Source: Impatiens glandulifera
Lineage: Eukaryota > Streptophyta > Magnoliopsida > Ericales > Balsaminaceae
Assembly (NCBI RefSeq): GCF_907164915.1
Contig: NC_061866.1
Coordinates: 46,245,370-46,309,369 of the forward strand
Reading direction: 5' to 3'
DNA: 64,000 bases
Below are positions 31,338 to 42,854 of the stretch, in pieces. Made by a program: the position numbers and the translations under genes. Below the pieces are notes generated by a model. It saw only the letters and a program-made list of their open reading frames with translations. It was not told the DNA's origin and did not search any database. Each line of letters starts with the position of its first letter. Position 1 is the stretch's first letter.

Positions 31338-33921
31338 TCAATAGATGTTCCTTAGATTTCGGTTCAAACTTGAACGGATGATCATTGCGGTGTATTTGGC
31401 TCGCAAAGCTTCAATCATTCCCTTTGCCTAAGAAAATGATAATTCACCGGTTATTTATTAAAGATTTGTGAAACAAATAAAATGTGAAAATATTTAACTT
31501 ACATTTTTTTGGCTTATAGCACATTCCCAATCTGCATTGCCATAGTAAGTATGAATATGTCTCATGCAGTATATTCCGCAATCCGTTTTATTTGAACTGT
31601 CTTGCCAATGTAAATTTAAAACATTGACCGGGAATTGGGCAATTTGGGTTGACATCTCTTGGTCGATAGTATTGAAGTACTCCACAACGTTTTCAACCTG
31701 TTTTACAAAAGAAGTTAATAAACATAAACACTTTAACATACATTATGTGTAAAAAACACTTCAACAATACCAGTTTCCGAATTGTAACATATTTATGTTC
31801 CCATTCTATATCTGGGTCCAGTGGTAGATTGTCGAGGACTTCAATTACTTTCTTCGCAATGTTGATGACAACAACATAATAATGACTTTCGTATAAATTG
31901 GGAAAAATATCTGCAAAATTATGACCATGAATCAGATGACATATATGAGCAAGAATAAGTATTTAATATAAGCATATTGAACTTACCAGATTAGTAGTTT
32001 TCATGTCTTCGGGTGTTATTTGGAAAATTCTCATTTCTTCAATCAGTCTTTCGATAAAAAGCTCTTTCGTTCTCCAAAAGTCCTGCAAATTAAGTCAACA
32101 TGACAATAAGACAATTGGTTTATACAATAATGAAAGATATAGAGAATGGTTTATACAACATATTTGAGGATTATTTAACAATACAAATTTGTTGTCATGC
32201 AATTGAAAATACTAGAAATGAGATATACCTGGATAGGTTACCTAGGTGATCACACCAGAGAAAGCAACTGACAACAAATAATACGAAGTCTATCTTGAAA
32301 TTGTTGTCAGCAGCTTTGTTCTCAATGATTTTGATCGGCATAGCAGTAGCTAAAGGAGCGCCATTAACGGGGTTACCCCATCGAGTCCTAAATGCCTTCA
32401 ACTTGTCATCAATCTCGTTATTCTGATATTCTAAAATATCCAGCTCCCCTCTGGGAGACCCAATACCATATGAACGTCCTCTTCTTCGATTTTCACTTCC
32501 TCGCCATTCTCTAGGGTGAATGAACATTTATTGCAGTCAAACTTTCTGACTAGATAACGAGAGATCTCACCGGGGCATTTTGAAAGCGATAATGAAAGTA
32601 GAGCGCCAAAGCCTATTGACTTCACAGCATCTTTTTGTTCCTTAGACAGCATTTGAAGAAGATTGAAAAGGCCACTAGACGATTGTCCTAGTTAAAAATA
32701 AGTTGTGGGGGGCTGCTTTGGGAGCTGTGGCTCTAGGGGATTTTGGAACTGATTTGGGAGCTGCATTTGGAGCTGTTGCTCTAGGGGATTTGGGAAATGG
32801 TTTGGAAGCTGCTTTGGGAGCTGGATTGGGAGCTGATTCTTGGACAATACTTTTACGTTTATTTGCCCTACAACAACAAATGATAAACATTTAAAAGCCA
32901 TGAAGCAAATAATCACTAAAATGAAGCAATTCGGGTCCCGAAACCATCCATTTCGGGTCCCGAAACCACCATTTCGGGTCCCGAAAACCATCCATTTCGG
33001 GTCCCGAAACCACCATTTCGGGTCCCGAACCATCTATTTCGGGTCCCGAAACCATCCATTTCGGGTCCCAAAACCATCCATTTCGGGTCCCGAAACACAC
33101 TTTCGGGACCCTAAATTCAGCCAAACATTAAGTAATCCAACTTTCGGGTCCTGAAACCATCCATTTCGGGTCCCGAAACACACTTTCGGGACCCTAAATT
33201 CACCCAAACATTAAGTAATCCAACTTTCGGGTCCCGAAACCATCCATTTCGGGTCCCGAAACACACTTTCGGGACCCTAAATTCAGCCAAACATTAAGTA
33301 ATCCAACTTTCGGGTCCCGAAACAGCCTATTTCGGGTCCCGAAACTACACTTTCGGGACCCTAAATTCAGCCAAACATGAAGTTATCCCACTTTCGGGAC
33401 CCATAACAGCCTATTTCGGGTCCCGAAATCACACTTTCGGGACCCTAAATTCAGCCAAACATTAATTTTCCCACTTTCGGGCCCCATAACAGCCTATTTC
33501 GGGTCCCGAAATCACACTTTCGGGACCCTAAATTCAGCCAACATTAATTTTCCCACTTTCGGGACCATAACAGCCTATTTCGGGTCCCTAAATTCAGCAA
33601 ATACCCAATAAATTTAGTTTTGGCTAACAATAATTCAACCATACACAATTAAATCAGACTTTCGGGTAACGCAAACTTTGTTTCGATAACCATAATGCAG
33701 TAATACCCTAACCATAACTCTGAAACCTAACCCTAACCGCAAAACGCTAACCCTACGATTCTAAATAGAAGATGTCTTATTTACCTTGTCCTTGGAGATC
33801 TTGGGGCCTTGCATGGAGATTTACCTGAAACACCAGCCTGAAAAGAAAATATTACGAAAATGAACACGAAGGCGGACGATTCTGAAACTGAAATATTAAA
33901 GAATGAGAAGTGTCTTACCAT
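31338..33921 (-). pseudogene. Ulp1-like cysteine protease gene of the MULE, decayed
   Basis: Inferred minus-strand exons: ATG alone (33,921-33,919); 33,837-33,785 (AGVSGKSPCKAPRSPRT); 32,877 to about 32,690 (KRKSIVQESAPNPAPKAASK, a proline/lysine repeat); 32,675-32,450 with SIGFGALLSLSLSKCPGEIS and EEEDVHMVLGLP, the domain that usually precedes Ulp1 in plant transposons; 32,082-31,988; 31,911-31,774 with ESHYYVVVINIAKKVIEVLD; 31,699-31,500 with NKTDCGIYCMRHIH; and 31,429-31,338. The C48 triad is visible: His in SHYY, Asp in LDNLP, Cys in DCGIYC. A one-base loss near 32,455-32,462 shifts the frame (GLP then GELDIL). SUMO-type deconjugase fold; its role in MULEs is unknown. Confidence 0.82.
32930..33600 (-). 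repeat. Satellite array inside the Ulp1-like gene intron
   Basis: Two zones. 32,930-33,095: simple ~21 bp monomers (TTTCGGGTCCCGAAACCATCCA). 33,096-33,600: a longer ~90 bp unit that pairs two satellite monomers with ACCCTAAATTCAGCCAAAC ATTAAGTAATCC-type sequence, repeated about five times. All inside the inferred intron 32,878-33,784 of the minus-strand gene. On that gene's sense strand the monomer again reads GGGACCC. Confidence 0.9.
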
Positions 33922-34054
33922 TTCGAGCGAAAGAAGAAAGTAGAAGTCGGGATGCCGGAGTGATAAATCGCCAGAGAAGACGCCGGTTCGTTCGCCGGAT
34001 GTGATAATCGTCAGAGAAGAAAGAGAGGGAAGAAGAAAGACGAAAGAGGAAGCT

Positions 34055-34176
34055 GAAACGTTTTATTTTTTTTTTATTTATTTTTATTTTTTTTTCTTTC
34101 TCTCTCCTAGCTGGCAAGGCCACGTAGGATTCGTGGCCTTGCTTTCGCTAGTCATTCGTTGGTTTTATCATTTCTC
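34055..34176 (-). repeat. MULE terminal inverted repeat, right
   Basis: Reverse complement of the left repeat, with one A/G difference in the first 20 bases and a longer A/T run. Same CAAGGCCACG stem. Confidence 0.9.
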
Positions 34177-34185
34177 TTATAAATA
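34177..34185. repeat. Target-site duplication, right copy
   Basis: TTATAAATA. Its inverted counterpart TATTTATAA is at 63,097-63,105 in the right arm of the giant inverted repeat. Confidence 0.9.
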
Positions 34186-37030
34186 ATATATAGAATCATA
34201 AACAGGGCTGGCCCAGAATAAGCCTACGTCCCTATCTATTATATTTTTAAATATACAATGGTGTAATTTATTATATTTTAAATATAAAAGGGTGTAATTG
34301 AGTGGAATAAGATAAAATTTATTGTTTTTGGACCGGCAAAACCCGGTGAACCGACAGTCAAATATGGTTGGGTTAATGAAAAAATCAGAATGGCAATAAA
34401 CTCAAATAAATTCGGCTAATCCGTCGGTTGGGACCGAAATCCGATAACCCGGTTAAACCCAACGGGCTTATCCTTATTTTTATTAAAAAAAACACTTCTT
34501 TTCTTTCTCCCTTCTTACTCACTCATCTCCCTCCCCGTATATTTTGTTCCGGGTTTTATCTATTTCTAATTCTAATTGTAGTAGTTTATATTATTTTAAT
34601 TGTTAATCTATAACTTAAGAGTTGCTTGTTAAAATTATTTTAATTGTGTTGTACTTATTCTCTACTAGAGGCAATTAATATATTGTAATTGTAAAATAAT
34701 ACTTTGAATTTTGATTTTACTTTGACTATTGTATAATAATTTTATATTATTTATTATTACGTGAAACTCATTAATTAGTTTGACCAGTTGACTCACCGAT
34801 TGAACTAGTAACCCAATGACCTAGTCCCTTCACCAGATTGATGACCGGAGCGGGTTTCAAAACTATGGTAAAAAAACAAATATAATTTTGATTTGATTAT
34901 AAATTCAAATCTCTTCAAAAAAACCATTTTTTCTATTAAATTTTTAATTTAGACTTAATTAACAAAAAAAAACAAATATTGAACTTTTTCCTATCAGGAG
35001 GACTGGCAGCCCATAACTAGGGCCAACTCTAATCCTAACCGATAAATGAGCAAAAACTAAATACAACCGAATTTACCTTGTGAGATAACCGATAATATAT
35101 TTTACTGTCACCATGAATGAAGAGATATCCAGTAAAAGCTTAGCTTGAATAAAGAAAATCAAATTACAACCAAACTTGAAGGGACTGAAAAGAAAACGGA
35201 TAATAGTAAGAACAAATTAAAAACTAAACAACATCATGTTTTGTTTTTTTTCAAGGACTTGCATCTGTCAGCATAGTTAATATTATTTATTATTTTTACA
35301 TTATAATTCAATTAAAATTTGGTTCATTTCAATATGATAGCCTCTAGAATATTTCTAACTAGGTCCTTTTGGAGTCGAATTTGTTGATTCTCGTATAAGA
35401 AGATATCAAATTAATGGGCTACATCAAAATGGCGTGTAACTTGTTGTATATATGAAAACTTCTTATTACATGATATTCCAAAATTTCTAGGCAAAGAATA
35501 TTTATTTGTTCAAGTTTTACTAATTATAGTGTTTAAGCTGAAAAAGACCTCTGAATATTCGAAGTTGTAGAAAACGAAAACTTAAAGTGGCAGAAGTGTG
35601 TAGAACAAATGTTCCGGGACAAATGTGTCCATAACTATTTTATTATCAATATTATATAATTATATCATTTATCTTGATAATACGTGACAAAATTAAAAGA
35701 CATATTTCTCTACTATTTATTTTATTTTTTATTTTTTAAGTAATAAGGTCACGTGACATCATTTTCTCATTTAAATTCCTTCCCCAACGTTTCTCTTTTG
35801 ATTACCTGAAAAAATCAAATAATTTTTCCCTTTTCTTTTTTCTCAAATTTTTATTTTTTTACCATCAATGATGTGATGTCACATTATTCTCGTTCCCTCT
35901 CCTCAAAATTACTTATAAGATAAATTATAATATTCAAATTCATGTGTCAAAGTTTTATTTAAATAACAGTATTAAGTTGAAGTGTGTTGTGGGGAGTTGA
36001 AATTGATAACATAATAAGTTAATAATTGTGGGATGTACTCAATTTGGAATTGAAACCGAAATGGATTATTATTTATTTTATTTTATAATTATTTTCTTTT
36101 AAAAATTGTGATTGTTTGATTTATTTAATTAGGTCTTGTGGCATAGTTTAAAAGAAAACAGTGTAAAAAATGATTGGGTCTCGATCCAGTCTTAATATAT
36201 AAAAAAATAGAATGATTCCCAAATTTACAGAAAAACATAAATGGGCCTTAGTCCAGTTTATAACATTTCTTTTTAATTTGTATCATGAATTAAGTTTTCA
36301 AAAACCTAATCAGGTATAAGTAACATCAATAATTAGTCTCACAAGGCAATACATATGATCAATTCATTTAAAGCCTAAATCACAATCTTTATAACTATAA
36401 GGCTTCATTAATTAACTTTAACATAAATAATTCATTTTATAATGTTTTCTTGATCAAAACCTCATCCAGTTAAAAAGAAAAATAAGATTGAGATTAAGAT
36501 TGTTTAGAGAATAAAATTATTCTTTTTTTTTCTCAAAAAAGAAAAATAATACAATACCTTGACATTTTTAATGATTTTGAACAAATTTGAAACTAGTTGT
36601 AATTGAATTTTTTGCACAAGATGATTAAATCTTAATTTAATAGGTAAAATAATAAAGAACCATTCAACCCATTTTATGAAAATGTTTTCTCTTTTCAATA
36701 TTTTAAATAGCCAAGAGTGTTTTGTGGGTGGGTTTTGTTGGTGCATTCTAAATATTAAATGTGATTAATGTTGACACAAGTCAGACAAATTATATTGACT
36801 AAGTTAAAAACAGTTTCCACTAAACCCTACTAAATTAGTTTTTAAACCAATTATTTAGTTTTTAATTTATTGATTTTATTCTAATTAATCAATAATAAAA
36901 TAACTTAATTCAAATAAATATTCAATATCTTAAAATTAAATAATAAGTTACATTATTAAATAATAACTTAAATTTATTGTTTCTTTTCCAAAAATAATTA
37001 AATATATGTCCTATAGTATATATAAACAGT
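34186..37030. other. Left-arm AT-rich stretch with transposon remnants, no gene
   Basis: Recognisable pieces: a GC-richer ACCCGGTGAACCG...AACCCGGTTAAACCC stretch (34,330-34,470) and a TTTGACCAGTTGACTCACCG...GGGTTTCAAAACTATGGT stretch (34,775-34,868), both typical of old plant DNA-transposon debris. Also a diverged copy of the 13.0 kb MITE (about 35,745-35,930). Mirrored at 60.25-63.1 kb. Confidence 0.5.
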
Positions 37031-37041
37031 CCTATGTATGT

Positions 37042-37152
<111 letters not shown>

Positions 37153-37686
37153 GTATATAAAAATCTTATTATTATTGAGGAAAAATAGTCAAGGAACAAA
37201 TAAATGTGTAGGAAACAGTGAAGAATAAAAGAAACAATGACTGGAAAGTTTCAAGAAAATTAGAGTTGGTTTATTTGTGGTCTCCAATTTCAAATAACAG
37301 AAAAAAGAATTTACATGCTTAATTAAGAACTGATGAGAAAAAAATGTAGTTATATATATTTTTTTTTGAAAAAAACAAAGGCTATTATTAATAAGTTGAA
37401 AGAGTTAATATCAATCTGCCTATCAATCAATATAAACGGTATAATATACATTGAAATCTAAACTTTAAGCCCTAAATTCACCTGAATATATTGAAGAGAC
37501 GGTGAAAAGTCGATAATATTGGACGAGGAACGATAATGTTGAACGAGGTTGATCGATGATGTTGAACGAAGTTGGAATGGAAAGTCGACAGTTGTGAAGA
37601 CGTAGTTTTGAAAGTCGGGGTGGGAGGAAGAATCGGGGAGGTTTTGTTTTAAATTAGGGCCAAAAGTTTATATATACGATGAAATG

Positions 37687-37771
37687 ACGAGAATCACTAT
37701 TCACGCGTTTCATCTAAATGCGTGAGTTGATTAACGCGTTTTAGATGAAAAGTGTGAATGGTAATTCTCGT
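37687..37771. repeat. Subterminal hairpin module 1, left arm
   Basis: ACGAGAATCACTATTCACGCG... pairs with ...GTGTGAATGGTAATTCTCGT, 85 bp, with a few mismatches. Inner stem CATCTAAA / TTTAGATG. Confidence 0.85.
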
Positions 37772-37781
37772 TAATTGAAAA

Positions 37782-37868
37782 ACGAGAACTGTCATTCACG
37801 CGTTTTCATCTAAAACGCGTGAGTTGATTAACGCGTTTTAGATGAAAAGCGTGAATGACAGTTCTCGT
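37782..37868. repeat. Subterminal hairpin module 2, left arm
   Basis: Near-perfect 87 bp hairpin: ACGAGAACTGTCATTCACGC and its inverse, with inner CATCTAAAACGCGT / ACGCGTTTTAGATG around GAGTTGATTA. A relative of it lies in Pack-MULE 1 at 9,879-9,970. Confidence 0.9.
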
Positions 37869-38309
37869 AAATGAGCGTAAAATCAGGCGCCCAAGAAATA
37901 TTTCTAACATTTCGCAGGGCAAAAGGGCTTCCTTTAAAAGGGGCTTTTTTTTAATTTCGCTATCAAATTTCCCTTTATAATATACTGAAATGCGATCACA
38001 TCAAAAACATGGGAATCTTTTTCTTTATTTTTTTACTTATTTTATCAATATTTACGCCGTTAATATAGAAAATTAAAAACTTAAATAAATAAAAAGCTAG
38101 AATAAGATAACTGACAAATTTTATACATTATTTATTATCAAATACAATTCAATCTTATTACTTTGACAATAACTAGATCCCCAAATACAATATTAATCTT
38201 ATTAAAATTATTACTTCAATTTTCTTATAAATCTTATTCTTCTTTATCTGTATTAATAAATTATAAGTAAAAAGTACACTTAAATAGTTTCTTACAAAGA
38301 CATACAAAA

Positions 38310-39200
38310 AAAAAACTAATGAAAAATTACAAACTTATTTTTTACAATTTAAAAAACTAATCTTTTAAGCCTCATAATCATGTACTAACATCAATTGTAA
38401 TTTAAAAATCATCTATAATTTGAAATATGTTTTTTTTGTACAACTATCAGCTGCAATTTAGACTTATGTTTTCTAAATAGAACATTTCTAATTTTCATTA
38501 AATTTTCATATAAAATTTATACAAAATTAATAAGTAAAAGATAATATATAAAATTCATACATGTTTCTTATCTCATTTACTTTTTGAAATTGAAACTTTA
38601 TTAATATTTCTAAAATAAAGATTTCATTCTTCACTTTAGAGTTACTAAAAAATAACCATTTCTAAAATAAAGATTGCATTCTTTACTTTAGAGTTACTAA
38701 AAAATAACATTTTAAAAACTTTAATGTTATAATTTTATTTAGTATTTAATTTATCTTGTAAAGTTTTTAAGTTTATTTTTGAGTAATTTAAAAGTAAAGA
38801 ATGAAATTCTTTATTTTAGAAATATTCATACAAATTTTAGAAATAAATGAGATAGGATAGTATGTATGAATTTTACCTATTTTTAATAAAAAATATATTA
38901 TATTATATATATTAATTTTATATAAATTTTACATTCAAATAATTTAATGAAAAATTGGATATATTCCGCTTATAAAAAAGAATTTTTTTTAAAGAAAAAC
39001 ATAAGTCTAATTTAGTTTATAATTGTCAAATGAAAAACAATTTCAAATTGTAGATGATTTAAGTATATAATACACAAAGAATAAACTTTTTAAAAGATGT
39101 AAAAAAAACTGAAAATTAAGATGTTATGATAGAAATAGTATAGAAGAGAATGAAGAAAGTGAGTGAAAAATTAATTTAATTTTTCATTAGTTTTGTAAAA
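38310..39200. repeat. Nested imperfect palindrome in the left arm
   Basis: An inner pair ATTTCTAAAATAAAGATTTC (38,613) and AAAGAATGAAATTCTTTATTTTAGAAAT (about 38,798-38,825), continuing outward through CATACATG / CATACAAA... , AACATAAGTCTAA-type blocks and GAAAAATTA...TTTTTCATTAG. Includes a ~65 bp direct duplication, TTTCTAAAATAAAGATT(T/G)CATTC. Mirrored at about 58,110-59,000. Confidence 0.65.
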
Positions 39201-41940
39201 ATAATATTTTAAATTGAAGTGAATAACAGTCACCAAAACAATATGAATTTAATTAACATGTTATTTTTATGTTCAAAATAATTTTATTATTATTTTTTCA
39301 GAAAAGTTGTATCATTCATATATAGAGTTTTTCAGAAAAGATTATCAAATTAATTTATCTGATACAGTTCAATAAAGGAAAGCATCTGTCAAATTTCCTA
39401 ACAAGTAGTTCACAAATCAGATATTCATCATTAATAAAAAAAAAATCAGCAGCCTAGATAATAACTTTAATGCATTTTAACAACAATAAAAAAAAATTGG
39501 GATCAATATGTGACTTTCAATTTTAAAAACTAAATTATTAATTTCTTTTATTTTTTTATAAGAAAGTTTTATTTTTCAAGAGAAAAACCCGAAGAATTAG
39601 AACATCCTAATAAGATTAAAATACACTAAATTGCTGTTAATAAATAAAACATTATCAGGTCTAATATCAATGAAGAATAAAGATGACAAGAAATTGCAAT
39701 AATTTAAACCAAATCTGGTGACAAGAAAACAAAGAATTTATAAATTGTATTTATTTGAATTTTTGTATTAATCAAAACTTATTAACCACACTAACTTCAT
39801 TATTTGTTTAGCAATTTATCTTTACTCCACATTTTAAATTTTAAACACTATTTAGCAAAGTTTAAAATGAATTTTAATAATTTACTTCTTATACTAGTTT
39901 ATTGCAAAAAATAAAACAATGCAATCAAATGAAAGATTGAAAAAAATAATAACTTCGAAAACTCACCAAAGAAAAAAGAAAATAACATATTAACAAATTT
40001 ATTATTTTATTTTAAAAAGTTAACTTCAAAATTTTTTATTAACAATTTAATATTTATTTGTAAGATTATATAATATAGATGATGAAAAATGAATTCAAAT
40101 ATAACCAAAAAAATATTACATGGTCAATATCAGCATGAAGAATATGCACTTAAATATATAAAAAAAAGAAGAAGCTATAACTGATTTGAAAACTATACTT
40201 TCAGACCCTAATGAAATAATACTATGTGAATATCCATTTTAAAATACTTTTGTGTCGTGTTTGTTATGCAGTAATAAACTGTAGATATAAGATTTTTAGT
40301 AAATTTAGTTAGTTGTTTGATTTATTATTTTGTATAAACAGTATTTAAAAGTGATATAATTTATACTTTAAACTAGGTCCTATCGTGTACCAATTATAAA
40401 CATATATAAAAAATATATTTACATATTTACCCTTAAATTTGATTATATATTTTTTTTCTTTAAAAGTCATATTTCCGTATTTATCTTTCTATTTTGATTA
40501 TTTTTTCCTTAAACATTCATATTTGAGATGTTATCTTAATTATAATTTTGGTAATTATATTTGTCAGAATCTATATAATTATATTATTATTTTATTACTT
40601 ATGTGAGCAGTGTAAATAGTTTGGTTTTGAATTATTTTCTTTAACAACTTGTATATTTTTAAATGAGGTAAAAAAATTACTTATTTTTAAAGTTATAATT
40701 TAATACCGTGATAAGAAATTTGTTTTCTAAATGAGATAAAAGAGTATAAAATTTCTCAATGAATATAGAAATACAAAAACTGGAAGTGAGAATCAAAGTC
40801 TTATTATTTAATATGAACAAATATCCTCTTTTGTTAACAACATTTTATAACATAAAAAAAATGTGTACAAATTACAAGTAATAATAAAAAAATACATGAA
40901 TAAAGAGAAATAATAATAAAAAAAAAATATATATATTAATTTAATAATTAAATTAAATTTATATAAATATAAAGGGCAAAATCATCTTTTACATTTTATA
41001 CAACATATACTACCCACCAAACACAAAATCATTAAATCCATACAATTTATAACTCTCTTATACTTTCAACCAAATGCAAATAACATATATAACTTATACC
41101 TCTTAATACCCTTTACAACTTATATCCTTACAATTAATACATATATAACTAATACAACATAACAAACGCTACCTTGGATTATCATATTCATAATTATATT
41201 TGTTATAATAATCTCTATCGATCATCATTTATTAATGTTAACTTTATTAGTTAACTTTAATTCTTTATTTATTAAATTATTTTGTTTATATGCTAAAACT
41301 AAAAATACAATGTCTAAATTAAAACATGCATTTAGATACTGAGAAAATGAGAAATTTGTGTGTGAACTTAGATAAAAAGTAAACAAAAAATATAAATAAA
41401 AATAAAAATACAAAATTGTGGTAAATGAATAGACACTCAAAATTACGATTATAAAATATTAATGCATATAAATCATTTTAGAATAATAAATAATATATCA
41501 ATTTATTTATTTAAATACTGAACCAAATCAACTTAACTTTTCTTATTTATTATATTAATTAATATTTTTTTATAAATTTTTGAAATAGTTTAAAATTGAG
41601 AAATATAAAAAATTATTTTAACCTTATATTTATATAAATTATTATTTTAATCTTTATATTTTACCCTTTTTAAATCATTTCTATTATTAATTATATTCAA
41701 ATTAATAAAATAATAAAATATAATTATTATATAAATGTAGTTTTATAAATACTATTATTACATTATTTACATATATAAAGGGTTTGATCACCTGATTTTG
41801 TGTAATAATTATTTTAATAAAATCATCTTTGAAATTATAATAAAATTATAATAGAATTAAAAAAAAGGTGAGACCATTTAGCTGAAAAGCCAATTGGACA
41901 AGGCTATGTATGTTAAATATATATATATATATATATAATA
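39200..41940. other. Left-arm AT-rich spacer, no gene
   Basis: AT-rich. A segment at 39,200-39,640 (ending AACATCCTAATAAGATTAAAA) is a diverged direct repeat of 45,690-45,960 (ending AACATCCCAATAAAATTAAA). No coding region recognised; the 71-codon ORF here and its mirror are identical but low-complexity. Confidence 0.45.
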
Positions 41941-41949
41941 TTTTAAAAG

Positions 41950-42010
41950 ATTTACACTGGGCTACGACCCAACGCAGCCCGCAACGTAGCTCCGCCGTTG
42001 GTTTTGAGGT
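41950..42010. mobile_element. Transposon end fragment, left arm
   Basis: ACTGGGCTACGACCCAACGC...CGTAGCTCCGCC, a GC-rich terminus of the kind seen in hAT-like MITEs (compare CCTGGCTCCGTCCCTG at 9,466). No partner end found. Mirrored at 55,310-55,370. Confidence 0.45.
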
Positions 42011-42776
42011 AAGTTCTCCACATCAATGAGTCTCCTTATCTTCCCAAAAAATTGACTGATATCAAGGAAATGACAATCATCAATACAAAGAGTAATGACT
42101 TTAGTTCAAATGTCTTCAAGTGTTTTTTTTTTCATACATTTATCATATTTGGATGGATTGTTTTGTCAGAATTCTAGGCTCTTATAATTATTTATTTTTT
42201 ATCGTCTTTTTATTTAATAATATTATGTTGTTTTCTAAAAAAAATATAAAAATATATAAAGAGCATATAACAACATTAATGTGAAGCATGCTTCACATTA
42301 AAACGTTTCACTTATGCATCTTAGCACGCTACACGCTCTCAAAGCTTCACATGAGAGTGTTTCCCTCCGAATCTATAATAATAATAATAATTTTGTTTTT
42401 ATTTTGTAAATAATAATAATAAATATTTTATAAACAATAAAAACATTTAACATAATATTTTATATAAAAAATTAATAAATTACTATAATTAATCATTTTC
42501 AAATAACAATGCTATAATAATTTACTTATTGTAGGCAATCTCTTGTTGGGTAACTTGAACAGCGGCGTAAGACTGAGCGCTTCATTTTGTTGGGTTCAAT
42601 AGTTAATTCAAACTTTGCATTACTATGTCAAAACAAGTAATATGCATTCAAAAGAAAATTACTAAAACAAAAGAGAAAAATCACAAGATGGAATTTTTTT
42701 TTATTTTTGTTACCAAAGTGGATTCATGACCGCAGTATATGCTTGTCTCATCTGGAAGAGCCATTATCTTTTTGAG

Positions 42777-42854
42777 TTAAGAAAGCATCTGAACGCGTTT
42801 AGATATTTTGTCGATGATCTTTTCGAGTTTCCTCTTCAGGGCGTTGAACTCCTC
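42777..42854 (-). pseudogene. Possible captured coiled-coil gene fragment, left arm
   Basis: Minus strand reads EEFNALKRKLEKIIDKISKR then VQMLS and stop, a convincing short coiled coil in otherwise non-coding AT-rich DNA, with higher GC than its surroundings. Upstream frame is broken. Source gene not recognised. Its mirror is 54,460-54,537 on the plus strand. Confidence 0.3.

Larger units (their letters stand above)
27182..34176. mobile_element. Full-length Mutator-like element with FAR1-type transposase and Ulp1-like gene
   Basis: 6,995 bp. Terminal inverted repeats 27,182-27,294 and 34,055-34,176 begin GAGAAATGATAAA. They are flanked by a perfect 9 bp direct duplication TTATAAATA (27,173-27,181 and 34,177-34,185), the MULE hallmark. 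Two convergent genes inside: a MURA/FAR1-like transposase on the plus strand and a Ulp1-like (C48) protease on the minus strand. MULEs with a captured Ulp1-like gene are known as Kaonashi-type in plants; that name is my inference. Three blocks of a TTTCGGGACCCGAAA satellite lie inside. Both genes carry disabling lesions, so this copy is not autonomous. The right end is shared with the giant inverted repeat. Confidence 0.93.
37500..37973 (-). mobile_element. Solo terminus of the Pack-MULE family, left arm
   Basis: Outer end ATCAAATTTCCC at 37,973, inverse of GGGAAATTTGATG in Pack-MULE 2. Then the family blocks GCAAAAGGGC and GCGTAAAATCAGGCGC (relative of GGTAAAACAGG), two hairpin modules, a TATA (TTTATATATA, minus strand TATATATAAA) and a leader ending at a minus-strand donor CAG|GTGAATTTAGG near 37,483. 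Resembles the promoter and first exon of a MULE gene whose body is lost. No partner terminus seen in the arm. Confidence 0.7.

Noticed and set aside
33695..33765. Telomere-like ACCCTAACC/CTAACCCTA motifs (also 63,520-63,590)
   Set aside because: Only a few degenerate copies in an intron next to a start region; these are telo-box-like motifs and not an interstitial telomere array.
31338..33921. Host SUMO protease gene (ESD4/OTS type)
   Set aside because: Inside the same MULE, with the transposon-type domain before the C48 domain and a frameshift.
34330..34870. LTR retrotransposon or SINE
   Set aside because: Scattered ACCCGG/AACCGG motifs only; no primer-binding site, polypurine tract, long direct repeats or pol III boxes found.
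41225..41440. 71-codon ORF identical in both arms (mirror 55,872-56,087)
   Set aside because: Identity comes from the inverted duplication; composition is AT-driven Phe/Tyr/Asn and there is no similarity to a known family.
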